A stretch of 47,604 nucleotides of DNA from Acidimicrobiaceae bacterium (lineage in GTDB: Bacteria > Actinomycetota > Acidimicrobiia > Acidimicrobiales > Bog-793): assembly GCA_003140595.1 (NCBI GenBank), contig PLKG01000137.1:1-47604 (forward strand), read 5' to 3'. A program made the translations under genes and the position numbers. Positions 41,646 to 47,604 of the stretch are shown here, piece by piece (position 1 is the stretch's first letter; each line of letters opens with the position of its first letter). The notes beneath the pieces are model-generated. The model saw nothing but the letters and a program-made list of their open reading frames with translations, was not told where the DNA came from and searched no databases.

Positions 41646-42017
41646 TCAGCTACGGTTCCCGAACCGGGACCGCAGGCGACGTCGCATCTCAGACCACTCG
41701 TCGCCCCTGCCCGAGCCTCTTGAGCCCAGGAGAGAACCGAAACCAGGCGTGTCGGAATGTCTGGCCCTGTTGACAAAGCCCAAAGTGGCGCCGAGCATGA
41801 TCAGGAAACCGAGGCTGCCGAGGAGCACCGAGGATCCGAAAGAGACGAGCAGGAGCACAAATCCCGCGACGAAGGCCACGACCCATCCCCGACCGGAGCG
41901 GCCGCGTGGGTGATGCTGCGACTTCGTGCTGACGCGATCGGCAAAAGCCCGATCGTGCTCATACAGCTTCTCCTCCATTTCGTGGAGGATTCTTTGCTCT
42001 TCCTCGGAAAGCGGCAT
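41646..42017 (-). CDS. DUF3040 family membrane protein
   Basis: A 123-residue actinobacterial protein. The N-terminal MPLSEEEQRILHEMEEKLYE is the DUF3040 signature, followed by a paired hydrophobic region (WVVAFVAGFVLLLVSFG, then GSLGFLIMLGATLGFV) and a basic cytoplasmic tail. ATG 42017 follows AGGGGG by 5 bases; a GTG at 42023 lies inside that ribosome-binding site. The function is unknown. The 159 bases upstream (42018-42176) show no gene. Confidence 0.85.
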   Translation of the reverse strand: MPLSEEEQRILHEMEEKLYEHDRAFADRVSTKSQHHPRGRSGRGWVVAFVAGFVLLLVSFGSSVLLGSLGFLIMLGATLGFVNRARHSDTPGFGSLLGSRGSGRGDEWSEMRRRLRSRFGNRS

Positions 42018-42176
42018 CGTCACCCCCTCTCGGACAGCGACTCTTGCTGCACCGTCCTAATCATCCCACAAGGGTAGGGACCCGACAACGGCGCGCGCAC
42101 GCGCTTGCTGGCAGTTGTGCCCGCCTCCCTGGCAAACGCCCGAGCCCAGAACTCATTCCCGCCGCCGTGGCGAAGT

Positions 42177-43451
42177 TCACCTCGATGGCCCCCACTGGGA
42201 GTCACCGAGCTGCTTGACCCGTAGCCCCGATGCGCCGACCAGGGCGGCGGGGCCTACCGCGGCGACACCGTAGCGCTCACGGATCGCGTCGACGACAGCG
42301 TCGAGGTCCGCGCGCGCAGCCGAGGCCAGATCCGTCTCGCCGCCAGCCGGCTCCCAGAGGCTGAGCTGCTCGCCGCTCGCTGCCGCTCGAGTTTCGAGCG
42401 ACGAGACGCTCACGCCCAGCAGGCGTACGCCCGGATGCACATCGGCGCCCGACAACAGCGCCGCGGCGATCTTGACGAGCTCTGCCGAGGAGGCGACCGG
42501 ACGGTGCAGCGAATGCGAGCGCGTGATCGTCGTGAAGTCGCCGTAGCGCAGCTTCACAGTCACCGTCCGGCCGCCGAGGTCCGATGCACGAAGCCGACTG
42601 CCGACGGCCTCTGCCATCCGCGTCACCTCGAGACGGAGTTGCTCGCGGTCGTGCACGTCGACGGCGAAGGTCTCCTCGTGGCCGACTGACTTCACCGGCC
42701 GGCCCATTTCGACCGGCCGATCGTCCCTGGCCCACGCCAGGTCGTGAAGCTGGGCCCCGGCCGAGCGGCCCACGAAACGTACGAGATGTTCCGCATCGAC
42801 GTTGGCAAGATCACCAATCGTGGCTATCCCGTAGCGGGCCAGCCGCTCCGCGGTCCGGGGACCTACACCCCAAAGATCCGAGACCGGTCGGGGATGAAGG
42901 AACTCCAGCTCACGCTCAGGATCCACCACGAAAATGCCCGGGCCTGCAAGCGGCCCGCTCACAGACGCGATCGGCTTGGCGGCCCTCGAGGCCAATTTGG
43001 CCAGCAGCTTGCAGCGGGCTATCCCGACCGAGCACGACAGCTTCAGATCCTCTGCGACTCGTGCGCGGATCGCTTCTGCGATCTCCATGCTCGAGCCGAA
43101 CAGCCGATGGCCGCCCGAGACGTCAAGGAACGCCTCATCCAGCGAGATCGGCTCGATGATCGGTGTGAACACTTCGAATATCTCGTGAAGCCGCCGGCTC
43201 ACCTCGCCGTAACGACCGTGCCTGCCCGAAAGCACGACGGCCCGGGGACAACGGCGCCGCGCCTCGACCATCGGCATCGCGGACCGAACTCCCACGGCTC
43301 TCGCCTCATAGGAGCACGAGGCCACAACCCCCCGCGACCCTGTCCCGCCGACGATCACGGGCAGGCCCTGCAAGCTCGGGTCGTCGAGGATCTCGACGGC
43401 CGCGAAGAACGCGTCCATGTCGACATGCAAGATGTCGAGCGGTGCAGTCAC
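42177..43451 (-). CDS. dinB: DNA polymerase IV (Y family)
   Basis: A translesion polymerase of 424 residues. ILHVDMDAFFAAVE holds the first catalytic Asp, SCSYEARAVGVRSAMPM the finger, and EPISLDEAFLDVSG the second catalytic Asp-Glu pair. Helix-hairpin-helix elements (LWGVGPRTAERLARYGIATI) and a little-finger domain follow (SVGHEETFAVD). GEQLSLWEP near residue 375 is a QLxLW-like motif that would bind the sliding clamp. GTG 43451 overlaps the PIG-L gene by four bases, so the polymerase is translated from the nrdR message. Confidence 0.95.
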   Translation of the reverse strand: MTAPLDILHVDMDAFFAAVEILDDPSLQGLPVIVGGTGSRGVVASCSYEARAVGVRSAMPMVEARRRCPRAVVLSGRHGRYGEVSRRLHEIFEVFTPIIEPISLDEAFLDVSGGHRLFGSSMEIAEAIRARVAEDLKLSCSVGIARCKLLAKLASRAAKPIASVSGPLAGPGIFVVDPERELEFLHPRPVSDLWGVGPRTAERLARYGIATIGDLANVDAEHLVRFVGRSAGAQLHDLAWARDDRPVEMGRPVKSVGHEETFAVDVHDREQLRLEVTRMAEAVGSRLRASDLGGRTVTVKLRYGDFTTITRSHSLHRPVASSAELVKIAAALLSGADVHPGVRLLGVSVSSLETRAAASGEQLSLWEPAGGETDLASAARADLDAVVDAIRERYGVAAVGPAALVGASGLRVKQLGDSQWGPSR

Positions 43452-44161
43452 GAGGCCAGCCAGATCCGCCGGAAAGGCTCCGCATAGGCGACGTCGACCT
43501 CCTGACCAGCGAGCTGCGCACCGTCGCGGAGCGCACTTGCCAGCCAGTCGCCGGCCTCGGCGAGCTGCGAAAGGTGGCACGAGACGGCCTCTATCTTCCG
43601 GTCCATCGTGGAGCTCACGTCCACCCAGACGTTGGGCTCCAACGAGCCCGAGAGGTATGCCGCCGAGACCTGGTGGGCCACGCCGGCTCCCCTGAAGTAC
43701 AAGGGCGACGCCGCGGCTGGCGCTGCTGCGTCAAGGGCCGCCCATCCGACAGCCCGGTGGTCCCGATGGTTGTAGTGGTGCTCACCAAAGAACACCGCGA
43801 GCGGGTCCGGAGCCACTATCGCCTCCGGTCGCAGATCCCGGATGATCTGCACCAACTCACGGCGCAGGGCGATGTCGTTCTCAATCTCACCGTCCAGACG
43901 GCCGAGAAAATGAAGCCCTTTGGCTGCTACAACCTCCACCGAGCGCTCCGCCTCGCCGACGCGCCTCGCCACAAGCGCGTCCACGTCCACGTCTGGGTCC
44001 GTCGCGCCCTTGTCACCCGAGGTGCAGATGACGACATGGATCACGCTCCCGGCCGCGGCCCAACGAGCGAGCGTTCCTCCGCAGGAGATGACCGGGTCGT
44101 CGGGATGGGCGTAGATCGCGACCGCACTGGCCGGAATCTCCGCGAGCGGGGCTCCGCTCAT
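43448..44161 (-). CDS. PIG-L family deacetylase
   Basis: A zinc-dependent de-N-acetylase of 237 residues, of the LmbE/MshB/Mca group. The zinc motif is IYAHPDDPVISCGGTL, with the third ligand in FFGEHHYNHRDHRAVGW. The substrate cannot be told from the sequence: MshB and Mca (mycothiol) belong to this family, but so do many natural-product enzymes. It overlaps nrdR and dinB by four bases each, so it may serve redox balance or detoxification after damage, but that is a guess from position. Confidence 0.9.
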   Translation of the reverse strand: MSGAPLAEIPASAVAIYAHPDDPVISCGGTLARWAAAGSVIHVVICTSGDKGATDPDVDVDALVARRVGEAERSVEVVAAKGLHFLGRLDGEIENDIALRRELVQIIRDLRPEAIVAPDPLAVFFGEHHYNHRDHRAVGWAALDAAAPAAASPLYFRGAGVAHQVSAAYLSGSLEPNVWVDVSSTMDRKIEAVSCHLSQLAEAGDWLASALRDGAQLAGQEVDVAYAEPFRRIWLAS

Positions 44162-44673
44162 GGCGTGGCCGTGCCCGAAGTCCCGCGCTCTTCGCGACGA
44201 AGCTCGCGAGCGGCCTGCGGTGTCGCGTCCTTGTTCAACAGACCAAGCTCGCGGGCGAAATCATCGACCTGCTCGAAGCCTTTATAGACGCTGGCGAACC
44301 GCACCGCCGCCACATCGTCGATCTCCCTCAGTGCCTCGAGTACCGCGTGCCCGACCTCCTCGCTTCTCACCTCGGGCCCAAGCGACCAGGCCGTCTGTTC
44401 CACCGTTGCGGCCAGCGCCTCGAGTTGCTCGGGCTCGACTGGCCGGTTCTTACACGCGGCCCGGGCGCCGGCGATCACCTTCTGACGGTCGAAGGGCTCT
44501 CGGCGGGCCGACCGTTTGACGACCCACAGCACAGCCTGGCTCACCCGCTCGACGGTCGTGAACCGGCGCGTGCACGAAATGCACTCGCGACGACGCCGGA
44601 TCGCCCCACCCTGTTCCACTTCGCGGGAGTCCACGACCCGGTCCTCGGTCGCTCCACACCACGGGCAGCGCAC
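44158..44673 (-). CDS. nrdR: Transcriptional repressor NrdR
   Basis: The ATP/dATP-sensing repressor of ribonucleotide reductase genes, 171 residues. A zinc ribbon at the N-terminus (C3-P-W-C6 and C31-I-S-C34) is followed by the ATP-cone domain: VVKRSARREPFDRQKVIAG, then VEQTAWSLGPEVRSEEVG and RFASVYKGFEQVDDF. GTG 44673 lies 6 bases after TACGTT (44685-44680), suggesting a leaderless transcript. It sits between the LysM gene and the PIG-L gene. In Mycobacterium nrdR also lies next to the lexA-chiZ pair, so the neighbourhood is conserved. Confidence 0.95.
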   Translation of the reverse strand: MRCPWCGATEDRVVDSREVEQGGAIRRRRECISCTRRFTTVERVSQAVLWVVKRSARREPFDRQKVIAGARAACKNRPVEPEQLEALAATVEQTAWSLGPEVRSEEVGHAVLEALREIDDVAAVRFASVYKGFEQVDDFARELGLLNKDATPQAARELRREERGTSGTATP

Positions 44674-44821
44674 GGACTGAACGTAGCGCCGATCCGGCGC
44701 GCGGCGTGGCCAACCGCCGGTCCGACGCATCTTGACCTCCGAAAGACCATCTGCTTCATGGGCGGGCCAGGACTGCGCGCTGGGCCGTGATGCCCTGTTC
44801 CCAGTCCGCTCGCGTCCAGGC

Positions 44822-45511
44822 TCAGGGCAGCGTGAGCCGGTCACCCGCGACTAGCTGAGCACCGTGCAACTGCTGCTCCAGCTCGGCAACCAGTGGCCTC
44901 GGATCCCCACCTGGCTGCAGCCGCGATGCGATCGCCCACAGCGTGTCGCCGGGACGCGCGACATACAGGTAGCCGCCGCTGACCTTCACGGCTGCGGCAG
45001 GCAAGGTCAACACTGGGCGGTGAAGGGTCGAGAGCGCTCCGGCGCCTAACCAGATGCTCATCAGGACTGCGAGGGTGGCAGCGCCGGGGAGGAGGCGCCG
45101 CAACCCTCGCGACTTGGGGGCGACTTGCCGGGGCCTCGCGGAAATCGAGCGGTCCACTTCCCGGCGCGCGACGGACTTGACCGCTGCGGCACGGGACATG
45201 GCTCGCCTCGAAGTGAGCTCGTCGTCCCAGGTTGTGGTGCTACCGGCGAGTCGAGTCCGGTCAGCGTTGTTCGAAACTGCATGAGCATCTTTGACGAGCT
45301 CAGGCCGGTGCACAGCGCGGTGGCGCTGTCGGCCCGCGGTCAGCTCGGCTGCAGGCGGGAACGCAACGAGCTCCTGCGCGAGCACGTTCCAGCCCGCCTG
45401 GCGCCGCTCGGTGGGTCTTACACGGCGTGCCGGGCTGAGCCTGGGCCGGCCCGGGGCCGCCTCATCGTGCCATCCCAGAGCCGTCCGGTCGCTGTGTGCC
45501 AGTGCTCCCAC
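44822..45511 (-). CDS. LysM membrane protein, ChiZ/YneA-like SOS division inhibitor
   Basis: A small membrane protein with an outside LysM domain. The clear part starts MSRAAAVKSVARRE (ATG 45199), continues with one membrane helix (LLPGAATLAVLMSIWLGAGAL) and ends with the LysM domain YLYVARPGDTLWAIASRL. The same architecture lies divergent from lexA and beside nrdR in mycobacteria (ChiZ, Rv2719c), where damage induces it and it delays division. I place the start at GTG 45511 because AGGAGG lies 4 bases before it and a LexA-controlled promoter starts transcription near 45599; the extra 104 residues are disordered and only moderately coding-like, so ATG 45199 remains possible. Confidence 0.75.
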   Translation of the reverse strand: MGALAHSDRTALGWHDEAAPGRPRLSPARRVRPTERRQAGWNVLAQELVAFPPAAELTAGRQRHRAVHRPELVKDAHAVSNNADRTRLAGSTTTWDDELTSRRAMSRAAAVKSVARREVDRSISARPRQVAPKSRGLRRLLPGAATLAVLMSIWLGAGALSTLHRPVLTLPAAAVKVSGGYLYVARPGDTLWAIASRLQPGGDPRPLVAELEQQLHGAQLVAGDRLTLP

Positions 45512-45583
45512 TACCCCTCCTCGAGCTTGTCGAGGAACCGACCCGATCCGGCCGGCCCTGTCACCTCCGGCGCTGCACGCCGG

Positions 45584-45673
45584 CGCACGTATGTTCGATG
45601 ACACCATCAGATCACGAACGCACGTTCGTTGTCAAGCCGCCAGGCGAACGCCTGTTTCACGAACGGGTGTTTG
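45584..45673. promoter_or_regulatory. Four LexA (SOS) boxes between lexA and the LysM gene
   Basis: CGCAC-GTAT-GTTCG (45584-45597), CGAAC-GCAC-GTTCG (45615-45628, perfect), CGAAC-GCCT-GTTTC (45645-45658) and CGAAC-GGGT-GTTTG (45660-45673) match the actinobacterial box CGAAC-N4-GTTCG with zero to two mismatches. Their spacings are 31, 30 and 15 bases. The perfect box lies inside the spacer of a minus-strand promoter (-35 TTGACA 45635-45630, -10 TCTGAT 45611-45606). The last box overlaps the lexA -35. Confidence 0.8.
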
Positions 45674-45699
45674 CATTCGGCCTCGGAGCGGCTTAGCCT
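45671..45699 (+). promoter_or_regulatory. lexA promoter
   Basis: -35 TTGCAT (45671-45676), a 17-base spacer and -10 TAGCCT (45694-45699) predict transcription from about 45706. The ribosome-binding site GGGAGGAGC (45731-45739) precedes ATG 45744. The SOS box at 45660-45673 covers the -35, which implies autorepression. Confidence 0.65.
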
Positions 45700-45743
45700 G
45701 TGACGCGGGGACCGGAACGGCGGTCGGAACGGGAGGAGCACGA

Positions 45744-46376
45744 ATGTCCGAGGCGACCCTGGCGGGAAAGCGGCGCAGGATCCTCGAGTTCATCGCAGAG
45801 CAGATCCGTGAGCGCGGCTATCCGCCTTCGGTGCGCGAGATAGGCGTGGCGGTCGGTCTCACCTCGCCTTCCACGGTTCACAGCCACCTGCAGGTGCTCC
45901 AGCGGGAGGGCTACCTTCAACGGGACCCGACCAAGCCCAGAGCGATCATCGTGCGCTGGGAGCCGTCTTCCGGCGCCGCGATCCGCGTGCGGCCCGTTTC
46001 TCATGTCCCCTTGCTCGGACATGTCGCGGCAGGCACCGGGGTGCTGGCAGAGGAGTCGGTCGAGGAGCTCCTGCCGATACCGCAGGACTTCACCGGCTCG
46101 GGAGAACTGTTCATGTTGAAGGTTCGAGGCGACTCGATGACCGAGGCCGGAATCCTCGACGGCGACTTCGTCGTCGTGCGCCGCCAGCCAGACGCGGAGT
46201 CGGGAGACGTGGTCGTCGCCGGAATCGGCGAGGACGAGGCGACGGTGAAGACGCTACGCAAGCGGCGCGGCAAGGTCGTTCTCGTGCCCGCCAACTCCGC
46301 TTACTCCGAGATGGAACTTGCCGCTGATCAGGTTGTGATCTACGGCAAGGTCGTCACGGTGCTGCGACGCCTGTGA
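45744..46376 (+). CDS. lexA: SOS repressor LexA
   Basis: Represses DNA-damage genes and cleaves itself when RecA is activated, 210 residues. A winged helix-turn-helix occupies about residues 5-70 (RILEFIAEQIRERGYPPSVRE, shown here only to E32, then SPSTVHSHLQVLQREGYL). The cleavage site is Ala96-Gly97, the nucleophile Ser131 (VRGDSMTEAGI) and the general base Lys169 (EATVKTLRK). The gene is divergent from the LysM gene across four LexA boxes and converges with dapE. No dedicated terminator is visible in the 23 bases to dapE. Confidence 0.97.
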   Translation: MSEATLAGKRRRILEFIAEQIRERGYPPSVREIGVAVGLTSPSTVHSHLQVLQREGYLQRDPTKPRAIIVRWEPSSGAAIRVRPVSHVPLLGHVAAGTGVLAEESVEELLPIPQDFTGSGELFMLKVRGDSMTEAGILDGDFVVVRRQPDAESGDVVVAGIGEDEATVKTLRKRRGKVVLVPANSAYSEMELAADQVVIYGKVVTVLRRL

Positions 46377-46399
46377 GGGCGGCCAACACCTGACAGCAC

Positions 46400-47482
46400 T
46401 CAGTCCTGGCTGAGCGCCAGCTTCTCCAGGCTCCCAAGGACGAGCTCGAGGTCTTCGCGGCCGACCCACTCGCCCGCGGTGTGCGCCAGCTGCGGATTGC
46501 CGGGGCCGAAGTTCGCCGCAGGAATGCCGCGGGAGCTGAAAAAGCTCACGTCGGTCCAACCGAGCTTGGCCCGTGGTGCGCTCGCACTGGCGGCGACCAG
46601 CGCGGCGAGAAGCGGATGTTCGAGATTCGGCGCGGCAGCCAAGGAGAAATCCTCGAGCTCGATCTGATCTCCCAGTTTGGTGTCGATCACCGGCGACAAG
46701 AGCGCGTAGATCGCCTCGTAGGCCTCGTCCTTTGTGCGATCAGGGGCATAGCGATGGTTGAGGACCAGACGCACCTCATCCGGCACGACGTTGTTCGCGA
46801 CGCCACCGTCGACCCGAACTGCCTGAAGGGACTCGCGGTACTCGCAGCCGTCGAGAGCCGGCATGCGCTCGTCGAAGCCGTCAACGAGATCTAGGAGCAT
46901 GCCGAGGCGGTGGATGGCGTTCACTCCCATCCAGGACCTCGCCGTATGGGCCCGTTCACCACCGAGTCGCACCGCGATACGCAGCACGCCCTGACAGCCG
47001 GCCTCCACGACCGCAGAGGTGGGCTCGGCAAGGACCGCGGCATCGGCGGCGAGGAGATCCGGGGCGAGGTTCTCGATCTCGATCAGGCCTGAGAAGCGCT
47101 GCTCGACCTCCTCACATGCGTACCAGACGTAGGTCAAGTCGATCGCGGGCTCCACGACCCGCTTGGCGAGCTCGATCATCACCGCGAGCCCGCCCTTCAT
47201 GTCCGCGGATCCGAGGCCGAGACAGCGGTCACCGTCCATGACGGCGTCCTGGTTGCCGTTCGGTGGCACGGTGTCGAGGTGCCCGGCTACGAGGAGCCGG
47301 CGCGGGCGGCCGAGCGAGGTCCGCGAGACAATGTTGTTGCCGATTCGGATTGTCGAGAGGTGATCGGCACCGCTCAAAGTGCCGGCCACGAACGCGGCGA
47401 CCTTGTCCTCGTCATGGCTCACCGACGAGATGTCGACGAGGTCCGCTGTCAGCTGGAGGAGCGAGGCCCCGAGGGAGGTCAT
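46400..47482 (-). CDS. dapE: Succinyl-diaminopimelate desuccinylase
   Basis: An M20 metallohydrolase that releases LL-diaminopimelate from its N-succinyl form, 360 residues from ATG 47482. Motifs are LLVAGHLDTVPP (metal His and Asp), GLGSADMKGGLAVMIELA (bridging Asp), YACEEVEQRFSG (catalytic and metal Glu), the dimerisation-domain GERAHTARSWMGVNAIHR, and SFFSSRGIPAANFGPGNPQLAHT (last metal His; shown in part). It supplies precursor for lysine and for the diaminopimelate added by MurE. It overlaps the upstream gene by four bases. Confidence 0.94.
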   Translation of the reverse strand: MTSLGASLLQLTADLVDISSVSHDEDKVAAFVAGTLSGADHLSTIRIGNNIVSRTSLGRPRRLLVAGHLDTVPPNGNQDAVMDGDRCLGLGSADMKGGLAVMIELAKRVVEPAIDLTYVWYACEEVEQRFSGLIEIENLAPDLLAADAAVLAEPTSAVVEAGCQGVLRIAVRLGGERAHTARSWMGVNAIHRLGMLLDLVDGFDERMPALDGCEYRESLQAVRVDGGVANNVVPDEVRLVLNHRYAPDRTKDEAYEAIYALLSPVIDTKLGDQIELEDFSLAAAPNLEHPLLAALVAASASAPRAKLGWTDVSFFSSRGIPAANFGPGNPQLAHTAGEWVGREDLELVLGSLEKLALSQD

Positions 47483-47604
47483 GCCGAGGCTTCGTGCTCG
47501 CGGAGGATCTCGTTCAAGAGGGCCTTGTCGTGGCGTTCGCCCGGGGTGAGTTTGCGAACCACCAACACGCACGGCAGAAAGAATTCGCCCGAGGGGTACT
47601 GCCT
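47479..47604 (-). CDS. C-terminal end of a gene cut by the window edge, probably dapD
   Basis: The last 41 codons of a minus-strand gene are present, from RQYPSGEFFLPCVLVV to KALLNEILREHEASA, and its stop overlaps the dapE start (ATGA). I see no diagnostic hexapeptide repeat in this piece. Tetrahydrodipicolinate N-succinyltransferase (DapD), the enzyme before DapE in the succinylase route, is the likely product by context and by the polar C-terminal tail, but this is inference. Confidence 0.6.
   Translation of the reverse strand, partial: RQYPSGEFFLPCVLVVRKLTPGERHDKALLNEILREHEASA

Noticed and set aside
45125-45601. Plus-strand frames of about 158 codons between the LysM gene and lexA
   Set aside because: They run through the LexA boxes' flank with Arg/Pro/Ser shadow composition; the minus-strand frame and regulatory sites explain the region better.

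Overview
The window comes from a high-GC Gram-positive chromosome and reads as Actinomycetota, probably the class Acidimicrobiia. This placement is inference: it rests on gene order and protein style, not on a database search. It is a dense housekeeping region. I see no insertion sequence, prophage, CRISPR array or tRNA. Many neighbouring genes overlap by four bases (ATGA or GTGA), and several isolated genes seem to be leaderless, with a TANNNT element 6-8 bases before the start codon.

Layout. 1-4271: RNase P RNA, an Hsp20 chaperone with its own promoter, an operon for an inositol-monophosphatase-like enzyme, a zinc-ribbon protein and a histidine phosphatase, then two small unknown genes. 4293-8067: an operon for a corrinoid adenosyltransferase (PduO type), leucyl aminopeptidase and a polyphosphate-glucokinase-like ROK kinase, divergent from a lipoprotein. 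8070-12858: a branched-chain-amino-acid-type ABC transporter whose two permeases are fused. 13074-16948: an Rrf2 regulator, a group-2 type sigma-70 factor, and a two-gene unit joining a GGDEF diguanylate cyclase (with a C-terminal ABM domain) to a CarH-like cobalamin-binding protein without a DNA-binding domain. 17017-26415: rluD, lspA, a DksA/TraR protein with a histone-like tail, DUF167, ileS (type 2), divIVA, yggT, sepF, yggS and ylmD. 26450-39818: the division and cell wall (dcw) cluster, read right to left from mraZ to ftsZ. 40042-42017: a lipoate-ligase-like protein, an HNH endonuclease and two small actinobacterial proteins. 42177-46376: a DNA-damage block with dinB, a PIG-L deacetylase, nrdR and a LysM membrane protein, divergent from lexA across an array of LexA boxes. 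46400-47604: dapE and the 3' end of a gene that is probably dapD.

How the genes fit together. The dcw block supplies lipid II synthesis (murB, murC, murE, murG, mraY) and the divisome (ftsI, ftsL, ftsQ, ftsW, ftsZ, sepF, divIVA), with dapE and the probable dapD feeding meso-diaminopimelate to MurE. murF and murD are missing from their usual places, and the genes on either side overlap directly. ftsA is also absent, as is usual in actinobacteria.

The strongest candidates for new biology are the cobalamin/c-di-GMP pair at 14766-16948, a 15-base-pair stem in the mraZ-rsmH leader that buries the rsmH ribosome-binding site, the dcw cluster without murF and murD, a symmetric -10 element that could fire both ileS and DUF167, and the four-box LexA control region plus an extra LexA-like site in front of the Rrf2 gene.
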